Assembly (NCBI GenBank): GCA_037355855.1
Contig: CM074766.1
Location: forward strand, 3,596,001 to 3,660,000
Source: Pseudo-nitzschia pungens
Taxonomy: Eukaryota > Bacillariophyta > Bacillariophyceae > Bacillariales > Bacillariaceae
Length of the DNA stretch: 64,000 nucleotides
Direction: 5' to 3'
The position numbers and the translations under genes are program-made. The notes under the pieces are model-generated. The model had not been told where the DNA came from. It ran no database searches and saw nothing but the letters and a program-made list of their open reading frames with translations. Below are positions 39,841-50,591 of the stretch, one piece after another; position 1 is the first letter of the stretch, and each line of letters begins with the position of its first letter.

Positions 39841-40198
39841 TGTCGTATCTCTGGAAACCAGAAAGAACGACCGAAGATAAAGAAGATAAAAATAGTATGT
39901 TTGATAATTTGTAGAATTAAGAATTATGATTGAAATTAACTAAAAGATAAAATAGAATGTTTCTCGTACACGTGTTGTTTTATCTTGATAGAAATCTGAT
40001 TAAAACAAACAGACATAGAGAAGCTCGGAATGGTCTTGAAGAACATAAAGAACAGTTCTTCAAGAACCTAAAAGTCATAGAGAACCTGAGATAAGGACAT
40101 TGGTCATAGAGAACCTTGAAGTTGATAGAAACATTGTTTTGTTTCTTAAATTATAAATAGTTTGTTTCTTGTGTGTCGTAGTTTTGGGACATACGGCA
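39841..40198 (-). repeat. 3' LTR of G2
   Basis: 358 bp with inverted ends TGTCGTAT and ATACGGCA (ATACGACA in the other copy). Read on the minus strand, a TATA-like ACTATTTATAATTT lies about 30 bases in. The purine-rich GAGAAGAAAGATAA just upstream (about 40199-40212) is the likely polypurine tract. Confidence 0.9.
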
Positions 40199-40242
40199 TT
40201 ATCTTTCTTCTCGAGATAGATCTTGTTGAACTTGGAAAGATC

Positions 40243-43200
40243 TCATGGGGAATGATAAGGCTTGATACGTCTGAGATTAATCCGTTCAATGATGTGCTCA
40301 TTGCGAAGGAAAGATACAGTACCATTGGTGTGGACTTGAGTGATGGTAAATGGGCCAATTGCTCTGGAACCAAGCGCATCAGCAGTCTTGTAGTTGAAAA
40401 TCATGATCTGATCACCAATGTTGTAGTCATGGTGTTTACGACGCTTGTTTTCTCTGAGCGCATTCTGATCAATAACAGATTGGCGTTTGGATCTGAGGAG
40501 CTTGATATCAGTGATGATAGGAATTGGAAGGAACATATCACGATGGAAGGCAATAGCACCAGGTGAAACACCAAATGTTTTATGCACAGTGCATCTGACA
40601 GCAAATTGAGCAGAGGCAAAAACATTGTCAATGAGATCAATGGCTTGTTGCAAATCCTGAGGAGGATTAGCATAAAGTTCAGTTCGCATGGCGGATTTCA
40701 TAGTATCATGCACACGTTCCAAAACAGCATTGGCTTGAGGGTTTTTGACTGTGGTTGGAACAGGCTTGATGTCAAGGTTAATAAGGTGAGATTGGAAATC
40801 AACATTGAGGTATTCAGAACCTTGATCAAAAATGCATCTGCTGGGTTTTGGATAGCGAGAAAGCCATGCATCATTTAATGCATAGATGGACATTTTACCT
40901 GAGGGATTCATCTGTGGAGCACGTTTGATTTCAAGCAAGTTAGTGCACATATCCATAATGGTGAAACCATTAAATTCAACATTACCAATATTTGGGATAT
41001 TGACGTTCCAAGGGCCAATGGTGTCAATTGCAATAGTTTCCCAAGGGATGGAAAGTTCTTCACGGGTTGCAAGATGCCCATAAGAAATGTGGGTATTTTT
41101 GTGGCGTTGACAAGCATCACAAGTCTTGCAATATTCAGCAACAGCATCCTTGAGGCCTGGAGAATAGATGAGCATGGAGATGGTTCTAGTCAAACGTTCA
41201 GCGCCTGCATGACCAAGGACATGATGATACCAGTTGATGGTGTCTTGGACAAGCGCTTTTGGAAGGACAATTTTGGTTTGGTTATTTTTAGAATAAACCT
41301 TGAGGTCAGTACCAGCGAAATCTTTGGTAGAATAATGCTTGGTGTTCTGGATGGAGGAATCTGCTGCTTGAGCCTTGGCGAGAGCATCAAAACGCAGAGG
41401 GTATGCAGGAAGATCTGCAGGGTAATTGATAAAAAGATCAGCAATGGAAAGATCGGAAGTGTCAACCTTGGAGATTGGCTGAGTGTTTGGATCTTTGGAA
41501 TCTTTGGAAGGAGAAACAGAAGGCAAACCCTGCTCCTCCTCCAAGGGGAGGCGCGAGAGGGCATCAGCCAGAATGTTGTCTTTGCCTTGGATGAACTTGA
41601 AAACAGGACTGAAATCTTCAAGGAGCATGCGCCAGGTCATAATTCTGTTGGATTGGAGATTTTGACGAGTGAGGTTTTCATGGTCAGTGTACACAATAAT
41701 AATGGCACCCCAAAGAATAGTCCGATATTCTTTGAAGACTTCCACAATACAAAGCATTTCCTTGTCAATGGTTGGATACTTGAGCTGAGTGGAAGTGAGC
41801 TTCCGGGAGAAGCATGCAACAACAATTTTACCATTTTGGATGATGACAGCACCAATTTGATAATCGGAGGCATCAGTGTAGACATCATAAGGGAGATTAG
41901 GATCAGGATATGTGAGGAGAATTTCCTCAGCAATCATGGTTTTGGCAGCTTTGAAGGCAGCAAGCAATTCAGGAGTTGGCTTGACCGGTCCACGGGCCTT
42001 GCCAGAGAGAGCAGTGAGAGGAGCCAAAATCTCAGCACGCTTGCGCCAATGAGCCCGATAGAAATTAATCATGCCAATGAAGGAACGCAGATCAGTGGTG
42101 TTTTGTGGAAAAGCAAGTTTCAAAATGGGAGCAATCTTGTTGGGATTTGGAAGAATGCCAGTGGTGGTGATGATATGACCAAGCCATGGAGCGCGTTGTT
42201 GGAACCAGTGGCATTTTGCAGGCTTAACAGAAAAGTTGTTGGCTTGCAGGATGGACAAAACAGTGGATACAGTTTTGCAGTGAGATTGAAAGTCAGGCGA
42301 GAAGATACCAATGTCATCAATATAGACTTCAACACTGTTGAGGTTGATAAAAAGGGATTCCATACAGCCTTGCGCCCAGCTTGGCGAGTTGAGGAAGCCC
42401 ATTGGAAGTCTGAGCAATCTGAATTTGCCAAAGGGAGTTACAAGCACACAGAGCCAAGTGGAAGGCTCATCCAATTTGAAGGTATGGAATTGCATGCTGA
42501 CATCAATAAGGGTGACATATTTGAACCCACGGCGTCGATGGAAGATATCTTGGATCTTGGGCAACGGATAGTGGAGCTTTTTGGTGACTTTGTTAAGCTC
42601 ACGAAAATCAGAAATGATTCTGCAGGAGCCATCCGGCTTGGGGACAACAAAGGTTGGCATACCCCATTCAGTTGCATAGCAGCGTTCAAGAATGCCAAGT
42701 TTTACCTGCCGAAGGAGTTCAGTTTTAACAGCGTCCTGCTGGTGTATAGGAATGCTGTAGGGTTGTTTGATATGGTATGGTTTTGCACCAGGTTGGAGTT
42801 CAATGTGGAATTCCTTGTGGGGGAAAATTCCAAGTTCTCTGTGAGAGAGACCTTCAAACAAAGGATGGTGTTTGGAAAGAATCTGAAGCAACTGGGATTG
42901 TTGGTCACTGGAAAGATGGGTTTGGTTGGAAACCAGTTCTTGCAAGTCAGTTTTCTCATATTTGGTTGCACTACTATCAACGTAGGATTGAGAGGTTTGC
43001 GCGATGTAGGCTTCAGCAATGGAGTAGGGTTCATTGCTGATAATCTTCTGAACCAAGGTTTGATTTGTGAAGTAGGATCTTGGATGGAAAGGCATGTCCT
43101 TATCAAACCAAGAAACAAGGGAGGCTTCAAAATCCATTTTGATGGCAAGATTCTTCATGGTGGCACGTCCAATAATCAAATCATAGTACATGTTGTCAAC

Positions 43201-43680
43201 CACAAAACAAGTCAAGTTCTTAACGCGCCTGGAATAAGAGAGTTCTGGAAACATAATGTCAGTAAGATAAACATATTCAGCGCATTTAAACTTGCCATTT
43301 GGAGTGTCCAATCCAATTGGAGATTCAAGAACATGGATGGGAATGTTCTTGGGGATGTGTTTTTTGGAGATTAATTCAAACGTGGAGCCACTATCAAAGA
43401 GGGTCTTGAAATAAAACTTCCCGGATATATCGTTGATGGATTTGCATGTAGTCAATGTAGTGGGAGCTAAATCAGTGCAAGGTTTTGAAATGAGTGGTTC
43501 AAATGGTTCAGGATTCGGATTTGGTGGAGCCGGAGATAAAACAATGGAAGGATCATGTGGATCAGCTGGAACTGTGAACACTTCAGCAAGAGGTTCAATG
43601 GTAGGTGGTTCAATTGGAAAGCGTTGGAGGTCCTGATGATAATAGGCTTCATCAATTTCAGCGTTGAATGGAATAGTAGG
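40243..43680 (-). CDS. pol: G2 Pol polyprotein
   Basis: The open frame runs from just after a TGA (43681-43683 on the plus strand) to 40243, 1145 codons; a GTG at 43581 is not a convincing start. Order: aspartic protease (LFDSGSTFELI), RT (VEVYIDDIGIF), RNase H (YDVYTDASDYQIGAV), integrase zinc region (VLGHAGAERLTR; CKTCDACQ), integrase core (IAIDTIGPW, CIFDQGSEYLN, NAVLERVHD) and a GPF module (RAIGPFTITQVHTNGTV). No chromodomain. The frame is -1 relative to gag. The first residues, PTIPFNAEIDEAYY, look like natural protein whereas the overlapping end of gag does not, so the switch belongs near 43680. Confidence 0.9.
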   Translation of the reverse strand, partial: PTIPFNAEIDEAYYHQDLQRFPIEPPTIEPLAEVFTVPADPHDPSIVLSPAPPNPNPEPFEPLISKPCTDLAPTTLTTCKSINDISGKFYFKTLFDSGSTFELISKKHIPKNIPIHVLESPIGLDTPNGKFKCAEYVYLTDIMFPELSYSRRVKNLTCFVVDNMYYDLIIGRATMKNLAIKMDFEASLVSWFDKDMPFHPRSYFTNQTLVQKIISNEPYSIAEAYIAQTSQSYVDSSATKYEKTDLQELVSNQTHLSSDQQSQLLQILSKHHPLFEGLSHRELGIFPHKEFHIELQPGAKPYHIKQPYSIPIHQQDAVKTELLRQVKLGILERCYATEWGMPTFVVPKPDGSCRIISDFRELNKVTKKLHYPLPKIQDIFHRRRGFKYVTLIDVSMQFHTFKLDEPSTWLCVLVTPFGKFRLLRLPMGFLNSPSWAQGCMESLFINLNSVEVYIDDIGIFSPDFQSHCKTVSTVLSILQANNFSVKPAKCHWFQQRAPWLGHIITTTGILPNPNKIAPILKLAFPQNTTDLRSFIGMINFYRAHWRKRAEILAPLTALSGKARGPVKPTPELLAAFKAAKTMIAEEILLTYPDPNLPYDVYTDASDYQIGAVIIQNGKIVVACFSRKLTSTQLKYPTIDKEMLCIVEVFKEYRTILWGAIIIVYTDHENLTRQNLQSNRIMTWRMLLEDFSPVFKFIQGKDNILADALSRLPLEEEQGLPSVSPSKDSKDPNTQPISKVDTSDLSIADLFINYPADLPAYPLRFDALAKAQAADSSIQNTKHYSTKDFAGTDLKVYSKNNQTKIVLPKALVQDTINWYHHVLGHAGAERLTRTISMLIYSPGLKDAVAEYCKTCDACQRHKNTHISYGHLATREELSIPWETIAIDTIGPWNVNIPNIGNVEFNGFTIMDMCTNLLEIKRAPQMNPSGKMSIYALNDAWLSRYPKPSRCIFDQGSEYLNVDFQSHLINLDIKPVPTTVKNPQANAVLERVHDTMKSAMRTELYANPPQDLQQAIDLIDNVFASAQFAVRCTVHKTFGVSPGAIAFHRDMFLPIPIITDIKLLRSKRQSVIDQNALRENKRRKHHDYNIGDQIMIFNYKTADALGSRAIGPFTITQVHTNGTVSFLRNEHIIERINLRRIKPYHSP

Positions 43681-44765
43681 TCAACCCAAACGTCTTCAGG
43701 TGGAGAAATAAAGGTGCAAACATGGCCATCACCAGAAGAAGGTGGATTGCTGGGAGCAGTTGTCACTGACGAGGTGCGCAAGCTGTTTACAGAGCTTGTT
43801 GCTGCATTTGCATCAGCTGAAGACCGATTGTTGTTGTTGGAAGGACCACGACGCTTGCCATTAGGATTGTCAATATTTTTGAAACATTGACTCCAAGTAT
43901 GGTTTTTACCAGGATGGATAGGACATGGGTCTGTATCTTTGATTCTGTTGGTGGAACTGGCGACAGAATTCTGCGAGGAATTGTTGTTGTTTGAACGCCG
44001 AGCGTTGTTGTTGTTGCCAGAACAACGGTTGTTGTTCCGATTTTTGCCAGTTTGTATGTTGGAGGATTTGTTGGCATTGTTGTTGCTGCTGTTGTTGTTC
44101 TTACGATTGGCCTTGGTACAATAACGTTCCATTCTTGTGATAATATCAGCAAGAGTATCATCATAGGGTGAGTGATGATCTTCATAAGAGTCTTTCCAAT
44201 CAGAGGGCATGGAGTCATAGATGAGGCTTTTAAAATCATTGTCAGGAATGATAGCATCTGCAGCAGTAGCTGGAGCACCAGGTAACAAGGGAAGGACCAC
44301 GTTGTTATGGTAAGTGACCAAGGAAACAAAGCTGGAAACAGTGATGGAAGTAGTTTTTTTGATCTGAGACAGAAATCGCTTGTGGTTTCGATAGACGTCA
44401 TCGTTGTTGGAGAACTTGAACCGAATGAAGGCGCAAACGTCTTCGTCAAAATGAGGCACCGTTTCAGTGTGTCCAATGATGTTGGTCTTCCACCAAGTCT
44501 TATCAGAATAGTTTTGTAGGATGTCTGGGAACTTGGTGGCGTATAGTTTGGGACCTGTTGTCCAACCCATGGTAGTACGCGCTTCATTGAATTCATAAAT
44601 AGAATGGAGCAATTGTAAGAGCGTGGACGTTGTAGTGATAAAGGTAACCTTTATCTTAGTTGTTTCAGTCTCAGTTTCAGTGGTTATAACACGTTTGTAC
44701 TCAGCCTTTTCAAGTTCTTCTGAATCGAAATCGAACTTAAATGGAAGGGGTGTAACAGAAGTCAT
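43467..44765 (-). CDS. gag: G2 Gag
   Basis: 432 residues from the ATG at 44765 (MTSVTPLPFKFDFDSEEL). The first 240 residues form a helical capsid-like region. About residues 240-300 are extremely Asn-rich. A Cys/His box, CPIHPGKNHTWSQC (CX2HX5HX4C), follows near residue 305 and presumably binds the element RNA. About 70 residues at the C-terminus, after EDVWVD, are low in similarity to normal protein and overlap pol. They are either the termination product of a frameshifting site or evidence for a one-base deletion. Confidence 0.85.
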   Translation of the reverse strand: MTSVTPLPFKFDFDSEELEKAEYKRVITTETETETTKIKVTFITTTSTLLQLLHSIYEFNEARTTMGWTTGPKLYATKFPDILQNYSDKTWWKTNIIGHTETVPHFDEDVCAFIRFKFSNNDDVYRNHKRFLSQIKKTTSITVSSFVSLVTYHNNVVLPLLPGAPATAADAIIPDNDFKSLIYDSMPSDWKDSYEDHHSPYDDTLADIITRMERYCTKANRKNNNSSNNNANKSSNIQTGKNRNNNRCSGNNNNARRSNNNNSSQNSVASSTNRIKDTDPCPIHPGKNHTWSQCFKNIDNPNGKRRGPSNNNNRSSADANAATSSVNSLRTSSVTTAPSNPPSSGDGHVCTFISPPEDVWVDLLFHSTLKLMKPIIIRTSNAFQLNHLPLNLLLKCSQFQLIHMILPLFYLRLHQIRILNHLNHSFQNLALI

Positions 44766-45547
44766 GGTTGTTGCTGGGTACTTGGTGAGTATGTGTAGGT
44801 ATATATGTGTTGGTATATATGTGTTGGTATATATATATAAGCGAGAAGGTATTGGTGGATACCTAAGACAACTTGTAATTAAGGGAAGTAGTTGTCGAGT
44901 GTTGTCGGAGAACCTTAAGCTTGTTTGCTTAAGTATGAAAAATAAACTTAAAAATAAATGACCGAAGGTATGAATGACCGAAAGTAGGTATGATGGTAGG
45001 TAACCCTAACCTTTTTGAAGGTATGTATTAAATTGTAACCGTGACACGATCCACTCCATATGCGCACCATGCGCAAAATAGTTTTCTACAGGGTTTCCAG
45101 TACTGCTTGTAAACAAGCAGCAAACACAACAAGACAGCAACGTCGATTCCCCGACAAGATTGCTGTCATCACTTCTTTAGTTTAACTCTGATTTGAATAC
45201 CTTGATACCTACATCCTGCTCCCTGAGCAACTCCCTGTAGAACTACAAATCTAGGATCTAACTGACTGTGCCAAGTGGTAGTAGTTAGAATAGATCCGGC
45301 CAACTGTCTTCCCCTTTGGTCGTAGTGGTGAATCCGAGACTATCGATGGAACAGACCGGCACCTCAACCGGTTTGCATGCCTTTGCCATTACAACCAACA
45401 ATATCTCCAAGCTTGCTCCTTATTCCCTGAGCTAAGTTCAGCTACATTTTTACAGTATGATATGGTAGTGGGTAACCTTAACCTTTGGAGAATATGGGTA
45501 CGTGTTGAGGTACCGTTTAAATGGAATGAGTAGGTTAAGTGGTATGT
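44766..45547 (-). other. G2 leader, part between gag and the C2 insertion
   Basis: No gene. A (TA)n and GTGTTGGTATATAT repeat lies at 44803-44842 just upstream of gag. The remaining leader and the 5' LTR are at 54740-55204 beyond C2. The C2 target, ATGT, is at 45544-45547. Confidence 0.7.
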
Positions 45548-46462
45548 TATGAAGATATTCATGGTGGTGCTATGATCTGTGCTAGCAAGGCTCCTGTGTA
45601 GAAGGGCTACTGGGTCTACAGTCAGCAACACCCAGTAACTGACTAACAGGTGCTGAGCTGAATGCTAGAGCTGTGTGCTAATTGCTAGCATACAGGCTCA
45701 GCAACAGGCTTAGCAACAGGCTTAGCAACAGGCTTAGCAACAGGCTTAGCAGCAGGCTTAGCAGCAGACCTATCCTGTCTAGTATTGCTAGCAGAGTTTA
45801 CTAGGGTCGCCGCGTACGATTTGTACCAATCGTACGTACCCCGAGTAAAGCACCTTTATGGTGTAGCTAAATGCTACAGGGTTAGGGATGCTAAGGCTAC
45901 GAGATACTGGAAGATGCTAACCTACCATGATACCAATGCTAAGATATGATGCTACCGCCGGGGTCGGGTCATTGGTGTACAATATGTACCATGACCGCAT
46001 ACCCGGCCCAAACAGTTACCCAACGCGCTAGCATACGATCCGGTCTAATTAATCGGAGATACCTACGATACTCCGATACGGTACGCTACTCGTAGGATAC
46101 AGTACCAGAGCTACAGGAGTTCTGTTATTATACGAGTTAGCGAATCGATGTCACGATACACGATACAGAGCTGAGCGCTTTGGCTCAGCTCCCTTTTATT
46201 CACTCTTTCTTTTATGCTCTAAAATAAACACACCTATCATGCCCTCCTTTCGATCGATTCCGATGTACCTCTAGGGAAGTGCCTTGTATTGCTTGAGCGT
46301 ATGCAATAGACCTTGAACAGTCCACTGTAGACTCACGATTTGCCAGGACTTTATGTATTATTATTGTTAAGGCTTTTCCTTATTTACAGACCAGTACGAG
46401 TCGAACTTATCTACAAGCCGATTAAGTTCCCAGAAGATCGCTGACGAGCGAATATCAACACA
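45548..46462 (+). repeat. 5' LTR of C2
   Basis: 915 bp, TATGAAGATATTC to AATATCAACACA, six CAGGCTTAGCAA-type units. It belongs to a different subgroup from the C1 LTRs: for example, the AAGCGAGCTAGC part of the C1 LTR is missing here and the stem GAGCTGAGC has a different loop. Confidence 0.95.
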
Positions 46463-47529
46463 GTTTATCAGACCCACCGCTCGACCCACTACGAACCGGG
46501 ACGCCGGCTAGAGCGCGTGATGAAATCCAGCTGGCTGATCACCACTGGCATCCATGCCTACACTTGGATGTAAAACATCAGCTTATTGGACCAACGGCTG
46601 ACATCGCGAGACCCCTGATGTTAATGGGGGGCCCTTCCCCAGCAGACAGACGCGCAAACCGACCGGAGCCCACACATCCACCTCTGGGGTCTATTGGTAC
46701 AGAGTACAATAGCTGAGCATCATGGTGGCACCATGGAGGCTCGATCCGGTGGGGAAGGAGCAAGCAGGACGTGGAGAAAGCAGCGTCCATGATTCCCTGT
46801 TATTTTACAGGATTCAAGGGGACGTTTGCAACGGATGGAACCACACTGGAAAAAGAAAAGGCTTTCGTGGAGACAGACCACCACGTACTTTCCAGTGATG
46901 ACAGTGTCCAGCAGAACAAGGACATGACGTCAGGACCATCCAACAAATGAGGCGCAGACAACCTCAACGAGGCGCAGACAACCTCGAATCTGCTATACCA
47001 TCGATTTTGATTTTAGCCAAGGGAATTTGGAATCAGACAAGCCAAGAACCCTGAGATCTGTCATATCTCAGAATCAAATCGATTGGTCCAGAGCAGATCA
47101 GAAAGACCGAAAGAATTCTTCTCTTTTGGTAACCAACCATCCAACCATCGAATCGGAACCATCGATGTGGATACTTTTTCTAGACGTCGGCACGAAACTG
47201 TTGACACGAAACGCTGACGTGATACCTTTTCTTGATACCTTTTCTTTCGGAATTGTCGACACGGAACAATCGACAACCCACTGTCGATACGGAACAATTG
47301 ACAACCCACTGTCGATACGGAACAATCGACACGGACCATCGATTCCATCGATTTGAATGTTCTTCTTTTCGAATGACGGCAACACGGAATCGACAAGTAG
47401 CCTCCTTCTTTTTCTTTTGGTTGACATCGATACAGACCTTCGATCGACAACTTGGATGGAAACAGTCCCCACCACAAAAGAATTTGGTTTAGAAACTGAA
47501 GCAAATTAGGTAATCAAAGCAAGACAACC
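46463..47529 (+). other. C2 leader, no gene
   Basis: Begins GTTTATCAGACCC as in C1. Three tandem copies of the repeat with core CACTGTCGATACGGAACAAT lie at about 47254-47335 (two in C1). ACCTCAACGAGGCGCAGACA is locally duplicated near 46950-46985. Confidence 0.7.
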
Positions 47530-48438
47530 ATGGCCAAGCAAAATAGAAGCCAAGCCGCTGCAGCCGCCGCCGGAGCCGGCGCTGCTGGAGATGCCCCTGG
47601 AACTGGTGGAGGCGCCGTCCCTGGAGGCGATGTCCCTGGAGGCAACGCTCCCCCACTTGGAGCTGTACCCGGAGCCGGAGCCGGCGCTCCCCCGCCTGGA
47701 GCTGTTCCTGGAGTCGCTGGCGCCGCCCCCGCCGGAGCGCCTGGAGTCCCTCCTGTTGGAGCGCCTGCTACGTTTGGAGTCTCCAGAGTCCAACCAGAAC
47801 CGAACCTCGACATCCAACCTCGATCTGAGATGCTCCTGCTTGCTGCTACTGAGGAACTGAGAGCGATGCGCAACGAGAATGCAGCTCGGATTGCTGCTGA
47901 GGCTGCTGCTGATGCTGCCGCCGCTCGTGCTCCTGCTGCCGCTCCTGCAACTGCAGGAGCTATTCCTGATATCCTCCAAGCTGATAGTATATACAGCGAA
48001 ATCGACGACGACGGACGCATGTTTCCTCTACTGGACGAGATTATTGATCATGAGAAGGATGGATCCGCCGTCAGGAAGCCAGATGCCACAATCACCAACA
48101 AGTACGGTCGTAAAGTTCCCAAGCCTACTACGAGAGGATGGCGATTGCTCGTTAGTTGGAAAGACGGAACTAAATCCTGGTGTAAGTTGAGTGATCTGAA
48201 AGAGTCCTTCCCTGTACATACCGCCGAGTACGCTGTATCCGCCAAGATTTCAGAACAGCCAGCGTTCCGATGGTGGATCCACCACGTACTACGGAGGAAG
48301 AAGCGAATTCTCGAGGCCACCACACGAAACAAGTACTGGGATAGGACACACAAGAAGACGGCAGCAGCGAAGACGACGGCAATAACAGCAGGAACCAGGC
48401 TGCAAACAGAGAGTGATTTCATCATCCAGCCATTGTAA
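47530..48438 (+). CDS. C2 chimeric Gag-linker protein
   Basis: An open frame of 302 residues from ATG (MAKQNRSQAAAAAAG). Residues 1 to about 154 are the Ala/Gly/Pro-rich gag N-terminus. At about 47982 it joins, in frame, to the integrase-RT linker of pol (SIYSEIDDDGRMFPLLDEII), which includes the chromo-like stretch GWRLLVSWKDGTKSWCKLSD and WWIHHVLRRKKRIL. The end (KKTAAAKTTAITAG) is unrelated to C1. It may be the only sizeable product of C2. Whether it is translated is unknown. Confidence 0.6.
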   Translation: MAKQNRSQAAAAAAGAGAAGDAPGTGGGAVPGGDVPGGNAPPLGAVPGAGAGAPPPGAVPGVAGAAPAGAPGVPPVGAPATFGVSRVQPEPNLDIQPRSEMLLLAATEELRAMRNENAARIAAEAAADAAAARAPAAAPATAGAIPDILQADSIYSEIDDDGRMFPLLDEIIDHEKDGSAVRKPDATITNKYGRKVPKPTTRGWRLLVSWKDGTKSWCKLSDLKESFPVHTAEYAVSAKISEQPAFRWWIHHVLRRKKRILEATTRNKYWDRTHKKTAAAKTTAITAGTRLQTESDFIIQPL

Positions 48439-49378
48439 TTTTGCAGCCTGTATGTTTTCTAGACATCGAATCTGAGCGTTTATGACGTTCGACGGCTGAA
48501 GCGCCTTTATGTTTGCAAGTATTTGCAAAAAGTATCTCTGAAACCACCAGTATCCTCAACAAGAAGCCCATTTTTGCTCGTGACAGAAGAAAAGGTGTCA
48601 TCGGTAGTGCCCGACGACTGGTCTACGAGAAAGATTACTGCCGTCCCTGCCAGAGCGCCTGGAGTTCCTCCTGTTGCTCCTGCGCGCTCGATGGATTGAT
48701 GTATTCCGAGGAATCGATACCAACGAATTGACGTAGCAACCGAATCGATAGCGACGGATCGATAGCAGCAGACGCTAGACGCGAGGATTCGCAGCAGACG
48801 CTAGATACTAGACGCGATTTGCAGCGGACGCTAGATGCAGCGTTGACCGATTGATCCTCTCTCCCTGAAGAACAGCCGGGACAACGATGTCTATGCCTGT
48901 CCTTGCGGCGAAAGAGCAGTAGCAGCAACAAGAGGACAACATCGATGCCCTGGCAGGAGAGAAGCCTACAGTAGCTAAAAGGATTGGCGGGAGCAAAGGA
49001 ACAAACGCAGCATGGACGTGTAGCGTAAAGCGCAGCTTGGACCCGCAGCGCATTGGAATTAAACAGGGCGTTAAACTGAAGGCGATCTAACGTAAGGAGC
49101 AATGTGACGTCACAGCGCTCGTGACTTACAAGAATAGAGGATACAGATGGTAGATATGAGGATGATTGATACGAGACATGACCAAAGGCATGTGTGCCTA
49201 GTACACAGCGGACCTGTGTAAAGCACGGGCAGAATGCTATGAGCGAGAGCAACGACGCTCGTTGATAGACCTGCTCGATCCGTCTCAGCCCTAATGTATC
49301 AAATGAATGTACCAGCACGATCTGCAAGGCCTGCAGAAAGCAACTGTGAGTTGGGTAGCCACGCGAACATGACTTTTA
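48439..49378 (+). other. C2 interior, rearranged, no gene
   Basis: A patchwork of short pieces. Recurrent words are GCAGCAGACGCTAGA-like and GATCGATAGC-like at about 48760-48850. Reading frames present in the opposite direction have no recognisable content. Confidence 0.5.
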
Positions 49379-50591
49379 TTGGAAGTCCAAGTTACCTCCC
49401 ATGTGGGTGTTCATCCCTTCTCTCCCGGATATGAACCAGTGGAGGACATTCCGATCGGGACGTGTTTCACATTGGGCAAGGTATGGTTGATTGATTTCCA
49501 TGAGGCTTTATATTTCGGGGACAGGCTACAGCACAGCCTGATATGTCCCAACCACATTAGGGATGGTGACCACAACCGTGTGAACGAGACGTCGAGACAG
49601 CTTGATTCCAAGTTATCCCATACAATCCAGAGTACACTGCTGATGAAGAGGCCCCGACACTAGATATTAAGCTCCTGCTTAATGGTGTTGTTTCGGACGC
49701 CTCACGAGAAAGGAAATGCGGACCTGTGACCATGTAATTGCTACCAGGAATAAACCCCTATTCCCCCGACTCGACCAAGTTTGTTTCTGCCGTACAGTAA
49801 CAGCAGCAACAACAGACCAAGGTTAATACCCCGACAGGCAAAGTGCCTACAGCAGGAACCGAACCTACATCGATTGAGAACCAGCTCACGCTTGATGGGG
49901 TCGTATCCTATTTAAGCATGAGATGGCTACATGCGATCACGTCGTTGCAACCCGCGACTTTCCTTGGGATCTGAAGAACAAGAAGTTCGAGCAAGCCGAA
50001 GAAGAGACGCCCATCGCGTCCGCGCCGACCAAGAACTCCAACAAGCGCAAGCTGGAGCCCGTCGAAACACGGTCCAACTTCAGCCCCCATCTGTACGATA
50101 AGCCTCTTCGGAGCGACGAGCTGCTCCTACCACAGCATGATTGCTATGAGAAGTACAAGCTGCGGAGCCTTCAGCAACTCTGTACCCGCCGTGATCTGAC
50201 CCCATGTGCGATCGCATCCGACTCTCGTCTGGATGCGCGGCTCCCTTCTCTCTTTTCGGGCGATTCCTTGAAGACTTGCGGGGACGATGTAGACGAGGAT
50301 GCAGTACCAAGTCTTACAATCAACGCCCTGCATACTCCGTTGTACGAGCGCGCCTACACCTATGGACGCGAGCGATTTGAACTGGATCCCCGCTGTAGGG
50401 ATTCTGTCATCCGTTTACAACCATGTTCGATGGGACGATGCAGTCGAACCAGTCGATCCCGAGCTCTATACGATCTCCAGACGACGGCAGGAGCAATGAC
50501 GCTCTTTGATGGACCTGTATTCAGGACGCCCATCTGCCGTGAGTACATTGTACTAAGAACCACTGCTGAAGAGCCAGTAAGCAGCGGATAG
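49379..50591 (+). pseudogene. C2 protease/pre-integrase remnants
   Basis: Pieces corresponding to C1 at about 22080-22900: VHPFSPGYEPVEDIPIGTC and FHEALYFGDRLQHSLICPN (from about 49400), then after foreign sequence MATCDHVVATRDFPWDLKNK, EPVETRSNFSPHLYDKPLRS and DLTPCAIASDSRLDARLPSL (49923-50270). The protease LDSHADT motif and the integrase catalytic core are absent. Confidence 0.75.

Noticed and set aside
41074..43374. 766-codon open frame on the plus strand
   Set aside because: Entirely antisense to G2 pol, which has all expected domains. The antisense frame has no recognisable domain and is best explained by the codon use of pol.
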